This document shows, in pieces, positions 1-9,330 of a stretch of DNA of 64,000 nucleotides. The position numbers and the translations under genes were made by a program. The stretch is from Stropharia rugosoannulata (lineage: Eukaryota > Basidiomycota > Agaricomycetes > Agaricales > Strophariaceae). The notes beneath the pieces were generated by a model. That model worked only from the letters and a program-made list of their open reading frames with translations, searched no databases and was not told the DNA's origin. The stretch lies in contig JANCIK010000010.1 of NCBI GenBank assembly GCA_028532985.1, forward strand, positions 2,046,001 through 2,110,000, written 5' to 3'. The stretch's first letter is position 1; each line of letters opens with the position of its first letter.

Positions 1-1
1 G

Positions 2-1668
2 GAACCTCTCCACCATTGGCACAAACAGTTTCTTGATCACCAAGCTCAATGGTGCATAAATGCGTTAAAAGCGCGCGAAATAGACTTCCGTTTCTCTGTC
101 CTGAGACGCCATCCAGGATACAGACACTTCCCTCAGGGTATATCGTCTCTCAAACAGTTAACTGGACGGGATCAACGAAATATTCAGAGGTATATTATTG
201 GTGTTGTAGCTGGAGGAGTACCCCCAAACTTTTTGAAGGCTGTACGATCCATTATCGACTTCTTTTACCTTGGACAATCCGTGCAAATTGATGATGAAAT
301 CTGCGCTCGACTTGACCGTGCTCTTCAGGACTTTCACGCCCACAAACAGGCTATCATCGACGCAAAAGCGCGTCGAGGGAAGAAGAATAAAGCAATAACC
401 CATTGGTACGGTCTTCCTAAACTGGAGTTTTTGCAGAGCGTTGTTCAAAACATCAGGGACAGTGGAGTGTCCATTCAATGGTCGGCAGACATGACTGAGC
501 ATGCTCATATTGAGGTTGTAAAGGACCCATCGAGAAGGAGCAACAACCGGGAGCACGAATCTCAAATCTGTCGCCATCTCGACCGCGCTGAAAAAACGCG
601 CCAGTTTGCTCTAGCGACTGCTCTTGTGGAAACGAACACTGACTTCCGAAGCTCAAGGCCGCCTTTTACACCCGATGCTTCTCTGAATCAAGTATCTTCT
701 ACAGCCAGGCTTTTGGAGACGATCTCCCCAATTCTCGGCGGCAGATCCGGGGGCAAGATGGTCGATTTCTTTGCTCTGGCTATACATTCAGAAAACACAT
801 TATCTCCTCCGCCCATATGTCAAACTTCCAAATATACTGCATTCCAATTATCCAGGGACCACATAGGAAAGCGTATCTCTGTAGATGACGCTGCTCTTCA
901 GTACAATATACCGGATTTACGGTCTGCCTTGGGCGACTATATTCGCATGATGGAAAGATTGCCCCACACGGGGACTATAGGCTCAATTGGAGGAAGGCGT
1001 ATGTCAGGACCTACCTGTGACCTTCCCTTTAAACTTTTGAAAATATGGCATCAAGTCCGCCTTCAGAAGAAAGCATTTTTCCCCCCTCATCCTGTTTTGC
1101 CTGCAGTATCTGTGAGAGCTTCCCCCCAAGACGACGAGGAACCTTTTGGAGTTCATGATGCTGTTATTGTCAACTTGGATTCTGATAAAGAATGGCCTTT
1201 CAGCGGCCTTCAAGGTGTGTGTTCAATATTTTTCTCTTTCTTGGAACATGCTCATTCTTCTAGGACATGCTGTTGTGGAGGTTCATCTCATTTTTCTGCC
1301 AGTCTTTCCTCCTTGGGAGAACTCAACTCCTGGATGCGACAGGTTTCTTACCTACGTGAAGCGCTTCGATATTGTCCCCCAGCTTAATTACGAAGTATCT
1401 CGTTCTCTAACACATAGAGGGTTGTATCCTGACCCTGTCTCGTCATTGTATACTCTTTCCAGAGCCAAGCGTTCCGACGGAACTGATATTGGGGGCATTC
1501 TTCCGCTTCATCAGTTCCGTTCCTTGGCGAATCTTATTCCAAAATTTGGAGTTTTGGCTAACAGAAGCTATACAAACCAAAACAGCGCCGTACTCGCTTC
1601 TGAATACTTTCTTAATAAATATTTTGATAAAGAAATGTTTCTATCTCTTACACTTTCTATGCCGTAGA
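2..1668 (+). CDS. Plavaka-like transposase, C-terminal part (open at left edge)
   Basis: The frame is open from base 2, so the N-terminus and catalytic core lie outside the window. Exon one runs 2-1214. A 49-nt GT-AG intron (1215-1263) joins it in frame to 1264-1668, which ends at a TAG. The sequence around 'HWYGLPKLEFLQSVV' and 'EAQICRHLDR'-like 'ESQICRHLDR' is the C-terminal region (DUF6830-type) that I associate with Plavaka-type transposases of basidiomycetes, a CACTA/EnSpm relative. After the intron, 'GHAVVEVHLIF' followed by a short tail fits the same family. Its role would be DNA cut-and-paste transposition, but with only the C-terminal part visible I cannot say whether the element is active. 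No stop or frameshift was seen in the visible part. Family assignment is from memory of the family pattern, not from a search. Confidence 0.6.
1215..1263 (+). other. spliceosomal intron in transposase gene
   Basis: The intron begins gtgtgtgttc and ends ttctag, and is 49 nt long. Removing it joins the reading frame of 2-1214 to that of 1264-1668, and the joined protein continues with a conserved-looking block. Confidence 0.6.
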
Positions 1669-3008
1669 CAATAAAATGGCGTGCTTCACAAGCGCAGAAA
1701 TTGCCAGAATGCCATAATTCTAGCAACTTTTTTGTCTTCATCTCAACAGCCTATACGGCGGTGAAGCCTGCCTCCCATATAAACATGCCTCCGCCTGCTT
1801 TCTATTCATTCTCTTTTCTTTCCATTCTTTGTCGTCTTTCGTAGACCTGGTGTCTTTGACCTTCCTACTGGAGCTATCTCAAAAACCAACTAACGCCCTA
1901 TTAGCGAAAACCTCCAAGACGCCCCTTCTGCTTTCCTGGAGGTACGTCCCCATTGCTCTAATTGATGGTGGCAATTTTTGACTTTTAAAACGAAGACTTT
2001 CTATATACGGGCTGGGAAGACAGGCTCTCTTTTCATTTGGGTAAGTTGAATTTTCCGCCTCTCCGTTTATGGTGACAGAAATGTTTATACTTCGCATTAG
2101 ACTTTTGTCTGCCTCACTGCATTCTTTGTTGTACAAACTGCTCTGCATGCTGCCTCGAGAACTGTGTATGCTTTCAGTCGTGATCACGGTGAGCAATGTT
2201 GTTGACCATAGATGTCCTCGACCTTACAACCACGCTTTAGGTCTTCCTGATGAACGCGGGCCTTGAAACGATCACAAGCGTCACTCAATTTGTATAACTC
2301 CTAGCAAATTGCCAAATTCTCAGGGACGGAAATAGCAATATCTTTCTCCGCAACCATGACTTTCGCGGGGCCCACGTTTAAGCATTTTCTTCTCAAACAA
2401 CAGGTTATTGAGCTCTACCGCGCTGCCATTCGCGCCTCACGGGGTGCGCCTGCCAATTGTTCTTGCACCTCTGAATTCAATCCTGAAAATGAGCAGTAAT
2501 ACCGGATCCCGTGACGAGAGCGGAGACGATCAGGTGGATTCGACAAGAATTCGACCGTAACAAACATTTAACGGATGCAGTCTGTGGCCTTCGTCTTTAT
2601 ATGCCACTGAATACTTACGTTTTTCAGGCCGTCATCGAGGACAGTTGTTCGTCGAGAAATTAAGGTAATCTTGCCAACATTTTCTAAAACCAAATAAACT
2701 ATTCCTGCCCGGCGCCTATGTCATCACGAGAAAGGGCCGACGAAAGACCTGCATCAAGCCATCTACTAGCCTTTAATATGGCACATATCTTTAACACTGC
2801 TTGCGCTACAGCGCACAGCAAGTAGACATGTGCATAGAACGTTGTAGAAGGAGAAGGTCTTAAGATATTAATGGGGTGACTGGGGCCAATCAGCGGCCGC
2901 TGAATCTGCTCTAGAGGTGTGATCCAGCAATCGTATATAGATAAGAAATTGACGCCCCAATATTCTTTGTCCCCCTTCCCCACATATTGTGTAGACCCAT
3001 CAACCACC
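1669..3008. other. no gene recognised between transposase and RdRP
   Basis: This stretch contains only short overlapping open frames without recognisable motifs. It should contain the 3' flank of the transposon and the promoter of the downstream RdRP-like gene. I could not identify a terminal inverted repeat or target duplication that would mark the end of the element. Confidence 0.4.
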
Positions 3009-4146
3009 ATGGCCATTTTCATGCTTAACGTTAGCTGGAACATCGATGACAAGCATGTAGCAGACAATCTCGTAACCTACCTACACGGTCCGCATTTCCA
3101 GGAGTTACATCCCACTCGAATGAATTTTCACGTCTTCCTCCACCCTGATAAGCGAAAGCTTCATCGGCACAACGGGACAGGCATCCTCACCTTACCCAAT
3201 GAAGAAACGGCCAAATTGTTTCTAAGCATATATGGCTCACCATCTCCTCGATACCCCATTTCCATGGACAGGAAGACAATCGTCTTCCGGAAAATCACGC
3301 AAAAGCATATACGAAAGGACGTCCAGGAGAAAATTATGCTGCCTTATCAGGACCGCAGGATGATAGAAATGCGCCAGCAGCGCCTACAAAGTCTAGGCCA
3401 AGCGCGAGTCGATATCAATGCATTGCAGTTTGGATGGGAATGCAGAGACTGTGTATTCTCCATTGAATCTGAAAGAACATTCAATCATTCTGAATCAGCG
3501 TCTCTCTCTTTCAAAGAAGATCGACGAGAAGTGCAGATCAAATTCAAGGACGACGTAGACACATACATTATCGCTATGAACTATTCTAATATCAACTTCT
3601 ATCACTTCTCTATGGTCTAGTGCTCGATGCACAAGAAATCTTGGGACTAATGGGCCCAATCATGAACCTTTGTCGCGAGCATGGTAAAATGTTCGTATCC
3701 ACTTTACTGCGCAAGTTTATTCCGAGAGCGAAGCAATTATACATTGAAGAAGATGTCGACGCAGCGGCCATCCTGCAATGCTCCCGCGATACAGAAGCTG
3801 AGATGACCAAAAGCCCATTATTGGTGACCTTAAAACCAACTGAAGGCAGCATTTACGATGCTTACCATGTCATAGTCACACCAACGTCGATATCTTTTGA
3901 TGGGCCTCATCCAGAACGCTCAAACCGTGTCATCCGAGCATATGATGAAGCACCCCACGAATCTTTCCTTCGCGTCAGTTTCTTAGACGAAGCGAAATTA
4001 CAATACCGTTTCAATTATGACATTGACGGTCCAGGCTTTATTCGCCATCGAGTTGGACCGTACTTGCTGAATGGTCTCCCCATTGCGGGAAGGACGTTCA
4101 AGTTCCTAGCGTATTCACAGTCGGCTCTCAAAGAACACTCCGTCTG

Positions 4147-4198
4147 GTAAGCTTCGCCGTAATATGGTTCTTTAGTGTCTGGACTCACTATCTTCGAG
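4147..4198 (+). other. intron in RdRP gene
   Basis: The intron runs gtaagc...tcgag and splits a TGG codon (TG|G). Splicing joins 'ALKEHSVW' to 'FVKSFRNN', which matches the expected continuity of the RdRP family. Confidence 0.8.
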
Positions 4199-5235
4199 GT
4201 TTGTGAAGTCATTTAGAAATAATCAGGATAACAGAGTCGTGGATGCAAGATCTATCATAAAGAGCTTGGGCCAGTTCGATAAAGTGGACAAGAAACTCGT
4301 GTACTGTCCAGCTCGCTATGCAGCCCGTATATCGCAGGCTTTCACAGCCACGGATTCTGTTGAGGTGAAAGTCGAAGAAATCCTCCATATCAATGATGTA
4401 GAGACTGCTGACGGGAAGTACCAGTTCACCGATGGAGTGGGCACAATGTCGACAGAACTGGCACATGAAATCAATATACAGCTGAAGGAAAATTCTAGAC
4501 GGCGTAGGCGTCTGGTGAAGTCATCAAAACCTTCCTTGTATCAAATTCGCTTCCAAGGAGTCAAGGGGATGATTTCGACAGACTACAAATTACGGGGTTT
4601 GACAATGTGTATCCGGCCCTCCATGACTAAGTTCGAAGCGGATGACTGGAATAACATTGAAATAGCGCGTGCTTTCGACCGGCCAGGCCCCTACTTCTTG
4701 AATAGACCACTCATGCTTTTGGAAGGTCTGGGAGTGCCGTACAGGGTTTTTGAGAAGTATCAAAGATATGCGGTCAAGGAAACAAAACAAGCGCGCGACA
4801 CATTGGAGAAAGCTGCAAATGGCCTTTTCGACCGTTATGGTCTCGGGGCAGCGTTCCGAATCAGCTCAGTTCTGCACAATCTGCATAAATTGGGCATTAC
4901 AGACATTCCTGATTCATTCTACGTCGAGATGCTCGACGACGCCATTCACCATGTCTTGCGAGACTTGAAAAATCACGCCCGAATCCCCGTTCCTGGGGCT
5001 TGGACGCTAGTCGGTGTGGCTGATGTTCATCGATATTTGGGCCCAAACGAGATTTTCGCCTGCGTGAAGCCAGCAAATAGTCCAACGATATATCTAGAAG
5101 GACCTATTTTAATTTCGAGATCACCTACTATTCATCCCGGCGACGCCATGATTGTTCATGCCATTGGACGGCCTCCACCGGGCTCTTGCTTTCACACAGA
5201 ACCACTGGCGAACAACGTCGTGTTCAGCATACAAG

Positions 5236-5303
5236 GTTCGTCCATTCTGGCACCATCCGTGCTCACTGTTGCAAGGCTGATTTCCCTTTATATGCACGTC
5301 TAG
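5236..5303 (+). other. intron in RdRP gene just before the catalytic motif
   Basis: The intron runs gttcgt...gtctag and is 68 nt. Splicing gives 'NNVVFSIQGERPIPSCLGG' leading straight into the DLDGD motif. Confidence 0.8.
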
Positions 5304-6114
5304 GCGAACGCCCTATACCGTCTTGTTTGGGAGGAGGTGATTTAGATGGAGATGTCTATAATTTGATTCCATTGAACGATCTGCCTCAGTTTAGACCCAC
5401 CAAAAGCCATCCGCCGGCCGAATATACGCCTGCTACAAGAATGATGTTGGATCATCCAAGCACCATGGCCGATGTTGCAGAGTTTGTCATGGAGTATATT
5501 AACTCGGATGTATGTATCTTCCGCAAAATCAAAGTACATACTGTGCTAAACAGATGTTCACCATGTTGTTGGCATCATCGCGACGAACTGGCTACTGATA
5601 GCAGATCAAAGCCCGGAGCATATATTTGATAAAGACTGTATGGCATTGGCCAATCTCCACAGCGATGCAGTGGATTATCCCAAGTCAGGCAATCCTGTCG
5701 CACTACGCAGTATACCCAAGCCCAAATTGCGCAGTAAACCTGACTGGCATGCACCTGAAACGGTGGATATCAGTACATCTGCAGACTTCTATGTAAGTCC
5801 GAGGGCTATTGGGCGTCTTTTCAGGGACATCGACCTCCCAATGGAACGCACTAGGCAGGAGATAGACACAAGGACCCGGCCCAGGAGAGCCGGTCGAAGA
5901 AGGGCCAAGTCTAGTATCGATGATATCGGGAAATCGCTGCGCGAATTCAACTTGGATGACCACGGGGCCGATGTTGTATTCGCCACCATTGAAGAATATG
6001 TTGAAGAGTTTATTGATACAAGAAGTTCATCGGAAGACGACAGGGAAATGATGTTGCGCTTGTTTGAAGACTTTGCATCTACGCTTAAGTCGCATTGCAT
6101 AACTTGGATACTTT

Positions 6115-6366
6115 GGAAAGACTTCAAAGTCGACCCAGACACCGTTGCGGGCAATTGCGCTTACAACTGTTGTCAGTATCCTCCCGGGTCTTCTTGATCT
6201 TGCGAGTCCTATTGCTGCCAATGCCATTTTCTCGCTCACCGCCATGGCTCTGGACCTGAGCTACATCATCCCAATCTTCTGCAGACGAGTCTTCGCTAAG
6301 CATCCCGACGTTATGTTCAAGCCCGGCCCATTCTTTATGTGCAACGGCTGGCTAGGACTTAGGTAG
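6115..6366 (+). pseudogene. amino-acid permease fragment (APC family)
   Basis: The frame reads a permease core: 'TQTPLRAIALTTVVSI', then a hydrophobic run, 'NAIFSLTAMALDLSYIIPI' and 'FKPGPFFMCNGWLGL', then a stop. This is the region around transmembrane segments 8-9 of fungal amino-acid/GABA-type permeases. Only about 80 of some 500 residues are present, with no start and no remaining exons on either side. The sequence follows directly, in another frame, on the truncated C-terminus of the RdRP gene, so the boundary near 6110-6120 looks like a rearrangement breakpoint. It is a gene relic, not a working transporter. The family call is confident; the exact substrate cannot be told. Confidence 0.75.
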
Positions 6367-6433
6367 CCTAGGATTGATTATATGCGGCCAGAAAGGTAAG
6401 TAATTAGATATTAAAGGGTAGTCATGTACTAAC

Positions 6434-6950
6434 CCAGTAGTGCAAATCTTCCGCTTCCCAGTAAGGGTCGTCGCCAGGATAGAAAGCTCGTCCGTCAGTG
6501 TTGAACTCGTCCGAAAAAACCAGCGTCATTAGACAACCATCCCTGATAGAGAACCTGGTATATGCTTCTTGAGGAGTATCGAAATCTATGAGGCCAAAAT
6601 TGCCCATTGAAGGGATCTACGAAACAACAATGATAAAGTGGAAGTAAAATTTAAAAGGCATGTCCTACTTGACCACTCGAATTCATGCCCGCCTTATTAG
6701 TCCCTAAATCATACCAGTTACTGTGGTACGTCATTATAGGATAACCGATACTACAGAGGCAGAAATATCAGTCAACCCTCGTATGAGGGGCCTAAAACAC
6801 TCACAACAGAATCAGAGAAACGAGAAGGATCGACATGCAACCAACATTTAACAGTCCTCTTGAGTAAACTTTTAGGTTTGTGCCGTTTTGGAGAACTAAG
6901 TCTGGTGAAAGGTCCGAGCCCCATAATCGGGGGTCAGGAGATAGTGAAAA
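6434..6950 (-). pseudogene. 5' exons of a KRE6/SKN1 beta-glucan synthesis gene, truncated
   Basis: KRE6/SKN1 proteins are type II membrane proteins with a GH16-like domain needed for beta-1,6-glucan assembly. Three exons can be read on the minus strand. Exon 6950-6805 encodes 'DPRLWGSDLSPDL' and a membrane segment 'GCMSILLVSLILF'. Exon 6750-6669 encodes 'IGYPIMT' to 'NSSGQ'. Exon 6616-6434 encodes 'GNFGLIDFDTPQEAY', 'VFSDEFNTDGR' and 'FYPGDDPYWEAEDLHYW'. The introns 6804-6751 (54 nt) and 6668-6617 (52 nt) have GT-AG borders and keep frame. After the donor at 6433 the next exons should carry the rest of the catalytic domain, but the DNA there is the permease fragment on the opposite strand. 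The gene is therefore cut off inside the catalytic domain. Its start, beyond an acceptor at 6951-6952, was not found with confidence. Confidence 0.8.
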
Positions 6951-8460
6951 CTATAAATGAGAAATAAGATGTCAGCCCTTCACGATGGCGGCAGCTAGAA
7001 TGTGGAAGCGCATCTGAACAGTTGCATAGGGAATCTGAATCTGGAGAAGTGAGATGGGGGCGGGCACGGTGATGAAGAAAGAGTTGTCGATCCGAAGGGG
7101 GAAGGGCGGCCTGGTATTGATCCAGGAGCGAGATGATGTACAAAGTAGAAGATTGCAGGAAGCATATCCCCTCCCAGCCTCAGCCCGGCCACTAGAGCCG
7201 AATACCTGTGATGAGTGCATAGGGCGCACCGAATAATGCCTCGCACCTTTTTCGCTGCGCGCTTCTACCGCCCGACGAGCTCGGCTCAACATAACCACCG
7301 TGCGCGTTTTCGTTGTCCGACTAAACGACAGGGTGGTGTACATCTGGCACGGTGAAAGACATGTAAAGCTCTGGGACAGCGGAAAATAGCTACCTAGTTC
7401 CACGGTCCACCTAACTTCCAATCCGATCCCCTTCGAACGTGCACATACGAGGGCGTCTTGACCCTGGAGACGACCGTTGAAGTTGTCGCGCAGAACAAAC
7501 TGTTCTGACCATGCATATTCGTGTTCTGGTGAACCTAACTTGAGTAGCAGAATCATATCTTAGTTTGCTTGGTGATTGATAACAAGAAATGTATAAGATA
7601 ACCCGTGGCTGAATATCTTCTAGAAGAGGGACAGTGCAAATAACGAAGGGAATTCAACAGGAAAGTCTAGAGACTGAATAGAAGCGGACAATCTCTGAAT
7701 AACATCAAGATAGGTCAACTAGAAATTCAAAAAAGGACCCACCAATGCAGCGGTGTTGTTTTATGCTGGCTGAAGCTAGACGCCCTCCAACCCTGATGCT
7801 TTCCTTCGGCCTCCGAAAGGTAGGTGTCATCCTTCAGGTCTTCAAACGAATGCATTGATCCTAGATAACGGCTTCCGTAGGCGTCGTCTGCGAATACTCG
7901 AGTTGTGTATCTTGGATGGCCCCTGGAGAGGACATGGCTGGTGAGACGCATCTGTAAGTTCTTTTGGCAATAGTAATTCAAAAACTTACGCGACAACTAG
8001 GTAGCCCTCGTAACATGTCGAAGGGATTTTCTTCGATTCCTTCAAATGGATAAACGACTTTCGAATGTCTTCTTCGATTTTCCTTCTGGCGTAATCCTTT
8101 TTCGGGTAGTGCGGAGTGAGAATACTGATAAGAGGCCGTACACAGCGAAGAATGCTAGAGCTATGCATCTACGAAGGATGTAGTAAGGTTGTAGATTGTT
8201 GTATATTATGTAGGACAAGAATAGGACGCAAACAGTGACCCCAGAACTCTCCGAACCCTCACAGGCCGACGTCAAATTTCTCTGGAATATCACTTTTATA
8301 TAACAAACAAGTACATGACATGTGCTGTTTATGTAAATGTTCAGAGTATTATCTATTTGGTCTGGGTCGACTACAGCATTTTGGGGGGAAGATAGTTGCT
8401 GAATAGTAATTACTCTTTAACCAAGTCTAGAGTGCACTGTAATAAATAGTTAACCTAATA
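6951..8460. other. unassigned region upstream of the KRE6/SKN1 fragment
   Basis: The minus strand has an open frame at 6972-7556, of which the last part before a GTGAAG donor (near 6977) could be an upstream exon of the KRE6/SKN1 fragment. I recognise no domain in it. Nothing else convincing was seen apart from the minus-strand pair of frames at 7727-8168, described separately. Confidence 0.3.
7727..8168 (-). CDS. unrecognised two-exon open frame
   Basis: Minus-strand frame 8168-7986 reads 'HYPKKDYARRKIEEDIRK' and 'KIPSTCYEGYLVVA'. It then meets a good donor (gtaagttttt) and an acceptor (aacttacag) just before 7949. After the acceptor two frames are possible. The phase-consistent one ends soon at a TAG ('EYSQTTPTEAVI'). 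The longer one ('RLTSHVLSRGHPRY...') needs a different donor. The charged first segment and the clean splice borders hint at real coding sequence, but I recognise no family and the start is arbitrary. It lies amid gene fragments and may be another relic. Confidence 0.25.
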
Positions 8461-8466
8461 AATATT

Positions 8467-8540
8467 GCGACAAATGGTCGAGTGGTATTATTGACTAGAG
8501 TGTACCTGCAAAGTCGTGGGTTCGGTTCTCAAACGTGGTA
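8467..8540 (+). repeat. tRNA-like sequence with pol III A and B boxes (possible SINE head)
   Basis: tggtcgagtgg (about 8475-8485) fits the A box of a tRNA gene and gggttcggttc (about 8519-8529) is close to the B box, with spacing of about 35-45 bp. The arms do not fold into a clean tRNA: the acceptor stem ends do not pair well and the B box deviates at its end. It lies next to the broken 3' side of a LINE remnant, which suits a tRNA-derived SINE or a decayed tRNA. No functional tRNA is claimed. Confidence 0.35.
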
Positions 8541-8757
8541 AACATTTTTGTGAATTTTCATTAGTCCGCTAACAGTCCCATTTGTTACATTGCTATGTAG
8601 ACTTACTATCTACGCTGTGTAGATTCCGTGCCAGCCTTGGAAGCAATGTGTAGAACACAAATAATTGATCATTACTGTGTAGCACCTAGAAGAGTCTATG
8701 GTTTCCTACAGTGCTACAGCCAGCTACACGTCTTTGCCCCGTACGCTACAATGTGCT

Positions 8758-9330
8758 TCAAAGAAAATCAGGATTTTCTGATGTGAATAGTCTTGCGCCG
8801 TCGGCGTCGTTGTCCCAGAGCGGGTGATGACGGTTGAAGTCGCCGCACCATAGTACATGTTTGTTGTCACCATATAGGTCTCTAGTGTTGGCTTCTATGT
8901 AGTCGTCTAATGCCGTCTGGGCGTTGTCGTTTGTGCAGTCATTGTATATGTTGAATATTGTTATTGTTCCTGCTTGGGTGTCGATTTGTAGGGCTGTTAT
9001 GTCTACAGTGTTAGGTATTGTGAGCGCACGCCAAGAGTTTGTACTTATGTTTGCGTTAACCCATATTGCTGATTGTACACCTTTCTTTTTTCGTAGTTCG
9101 TCCTCGGGGTAGATTTGTTGGAATCCTGTTGGGGTTGATACATTTTTGTAGTAGTTCATATGAGGTTCCTGTATTAGTATTATGTCCCAGTCGTCTCGTA
9201 AGGTATCGTTAATTAGTGCCATGTGTGCATCTCGGGACTTGCATAGGTTAGCCTGTAGAATTCGTAGATTAGCGTTAGGATCTGGGTCTTGGCTTAAATT
9301 ATTGTTCGATGGGTTTATGTGTCTGTTCAT
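8758..9330 (-). CDS. LINE ORF2 N-terminus: APE-type endonuclease domain, truncated
   Basis: The 190-residue product has the endonuclease/exonuclease/phosphatase fold signatures used by LINEs to nick target DNA: 'LRILQANLCKSRDAH' (Asn of the first motif), 'WDIILIQEPHM' (catalytic Glu) and 'LWCGDFNRHHPLWDND' (Asp/Asn/His motif). The protein stops shortly after 'ADGARLF', in the middle of the domain, so the last endonuclease motif and the whole reverse transcriptase are missing. Its ATG overlaps the ORF1 stop codon in an ATGA (9327-9330), an arrangement that suits translation by termination-reinitiation. It cannot support transposition as it stands. Confidence 0.85.
   Translation of the reverse strand: MNRHINPSNNNLSQDPDPNANLRILQANLCKSRDAHMALINDTLRDDWDIILIQEPHMNYYKNVSTPTGFQQIYPEDELRKKKGVQSAIWVNANISTNSWRALTIPNTVDITALQIDTQAGTITIFNIYNDCTNDNAQTALDDYIEANTRDLYGDNKHVLWCGDFNRHHPLWDNDADGARLFTSENPDFL

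Larger units (their letters stand above)
3009..6110 (+). pseudogene. RNA-dependent RNA polymerase (QDE-1/RDR type), apparently degraded
   Basis: Cellular RdRPs make dsRNA for RNA silencing (quelling). The ATG at 3009 sits in a good context (ccaccATGg). Segments that read as the family are 3009-3617, 3614-4146, 4199-5235, 5304 to about 5513, and about 5554-6110. Clear GT-AG introns are 4147-4198 (52 nt, joining 'SVW' to 'FVKSF') and 5236-5303 (68 nt). Family blocks are 'FTDGVGTMSTELA', 'YQIRFQGVKGM', 'RPSMTKFE', 'HPGD' and the catalytic 'GGGDLDGD' near 5330-5352, followed by 'LHSDAVDYPKSG'. Three oddities suggest a pseudogene. The first segment ends at an in-frame TAG (3618) where the frame changes. 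I found no GT-AG intron bridging it, and roughly 100 or more residues expected there seem to be missing. The junction near 5510-5553 is awkward, with only a 40-nt intron restoring frame. The C-terminal part beyond about 6110 is replaced by permease sequence. Identity is sure; loss of function is inferred. Confidence 0.8.

Noticed and set aside
3451..3620. A 170-nt intron that would restore the RdRP frame across the TAG at 3618
   Set aside because: The frame can be restored this way, but it would remove sequence that reads as conserved RdRP coding sequence ('ALQFGWECRDCVFSIE' onward).
6972..7556. 194-residue minus frame upstream of the KRE6/SKN1 fragment
   Set aside because: No domain recognised; only its last few codons might be an upstream exon. 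Not enough to call a gene.
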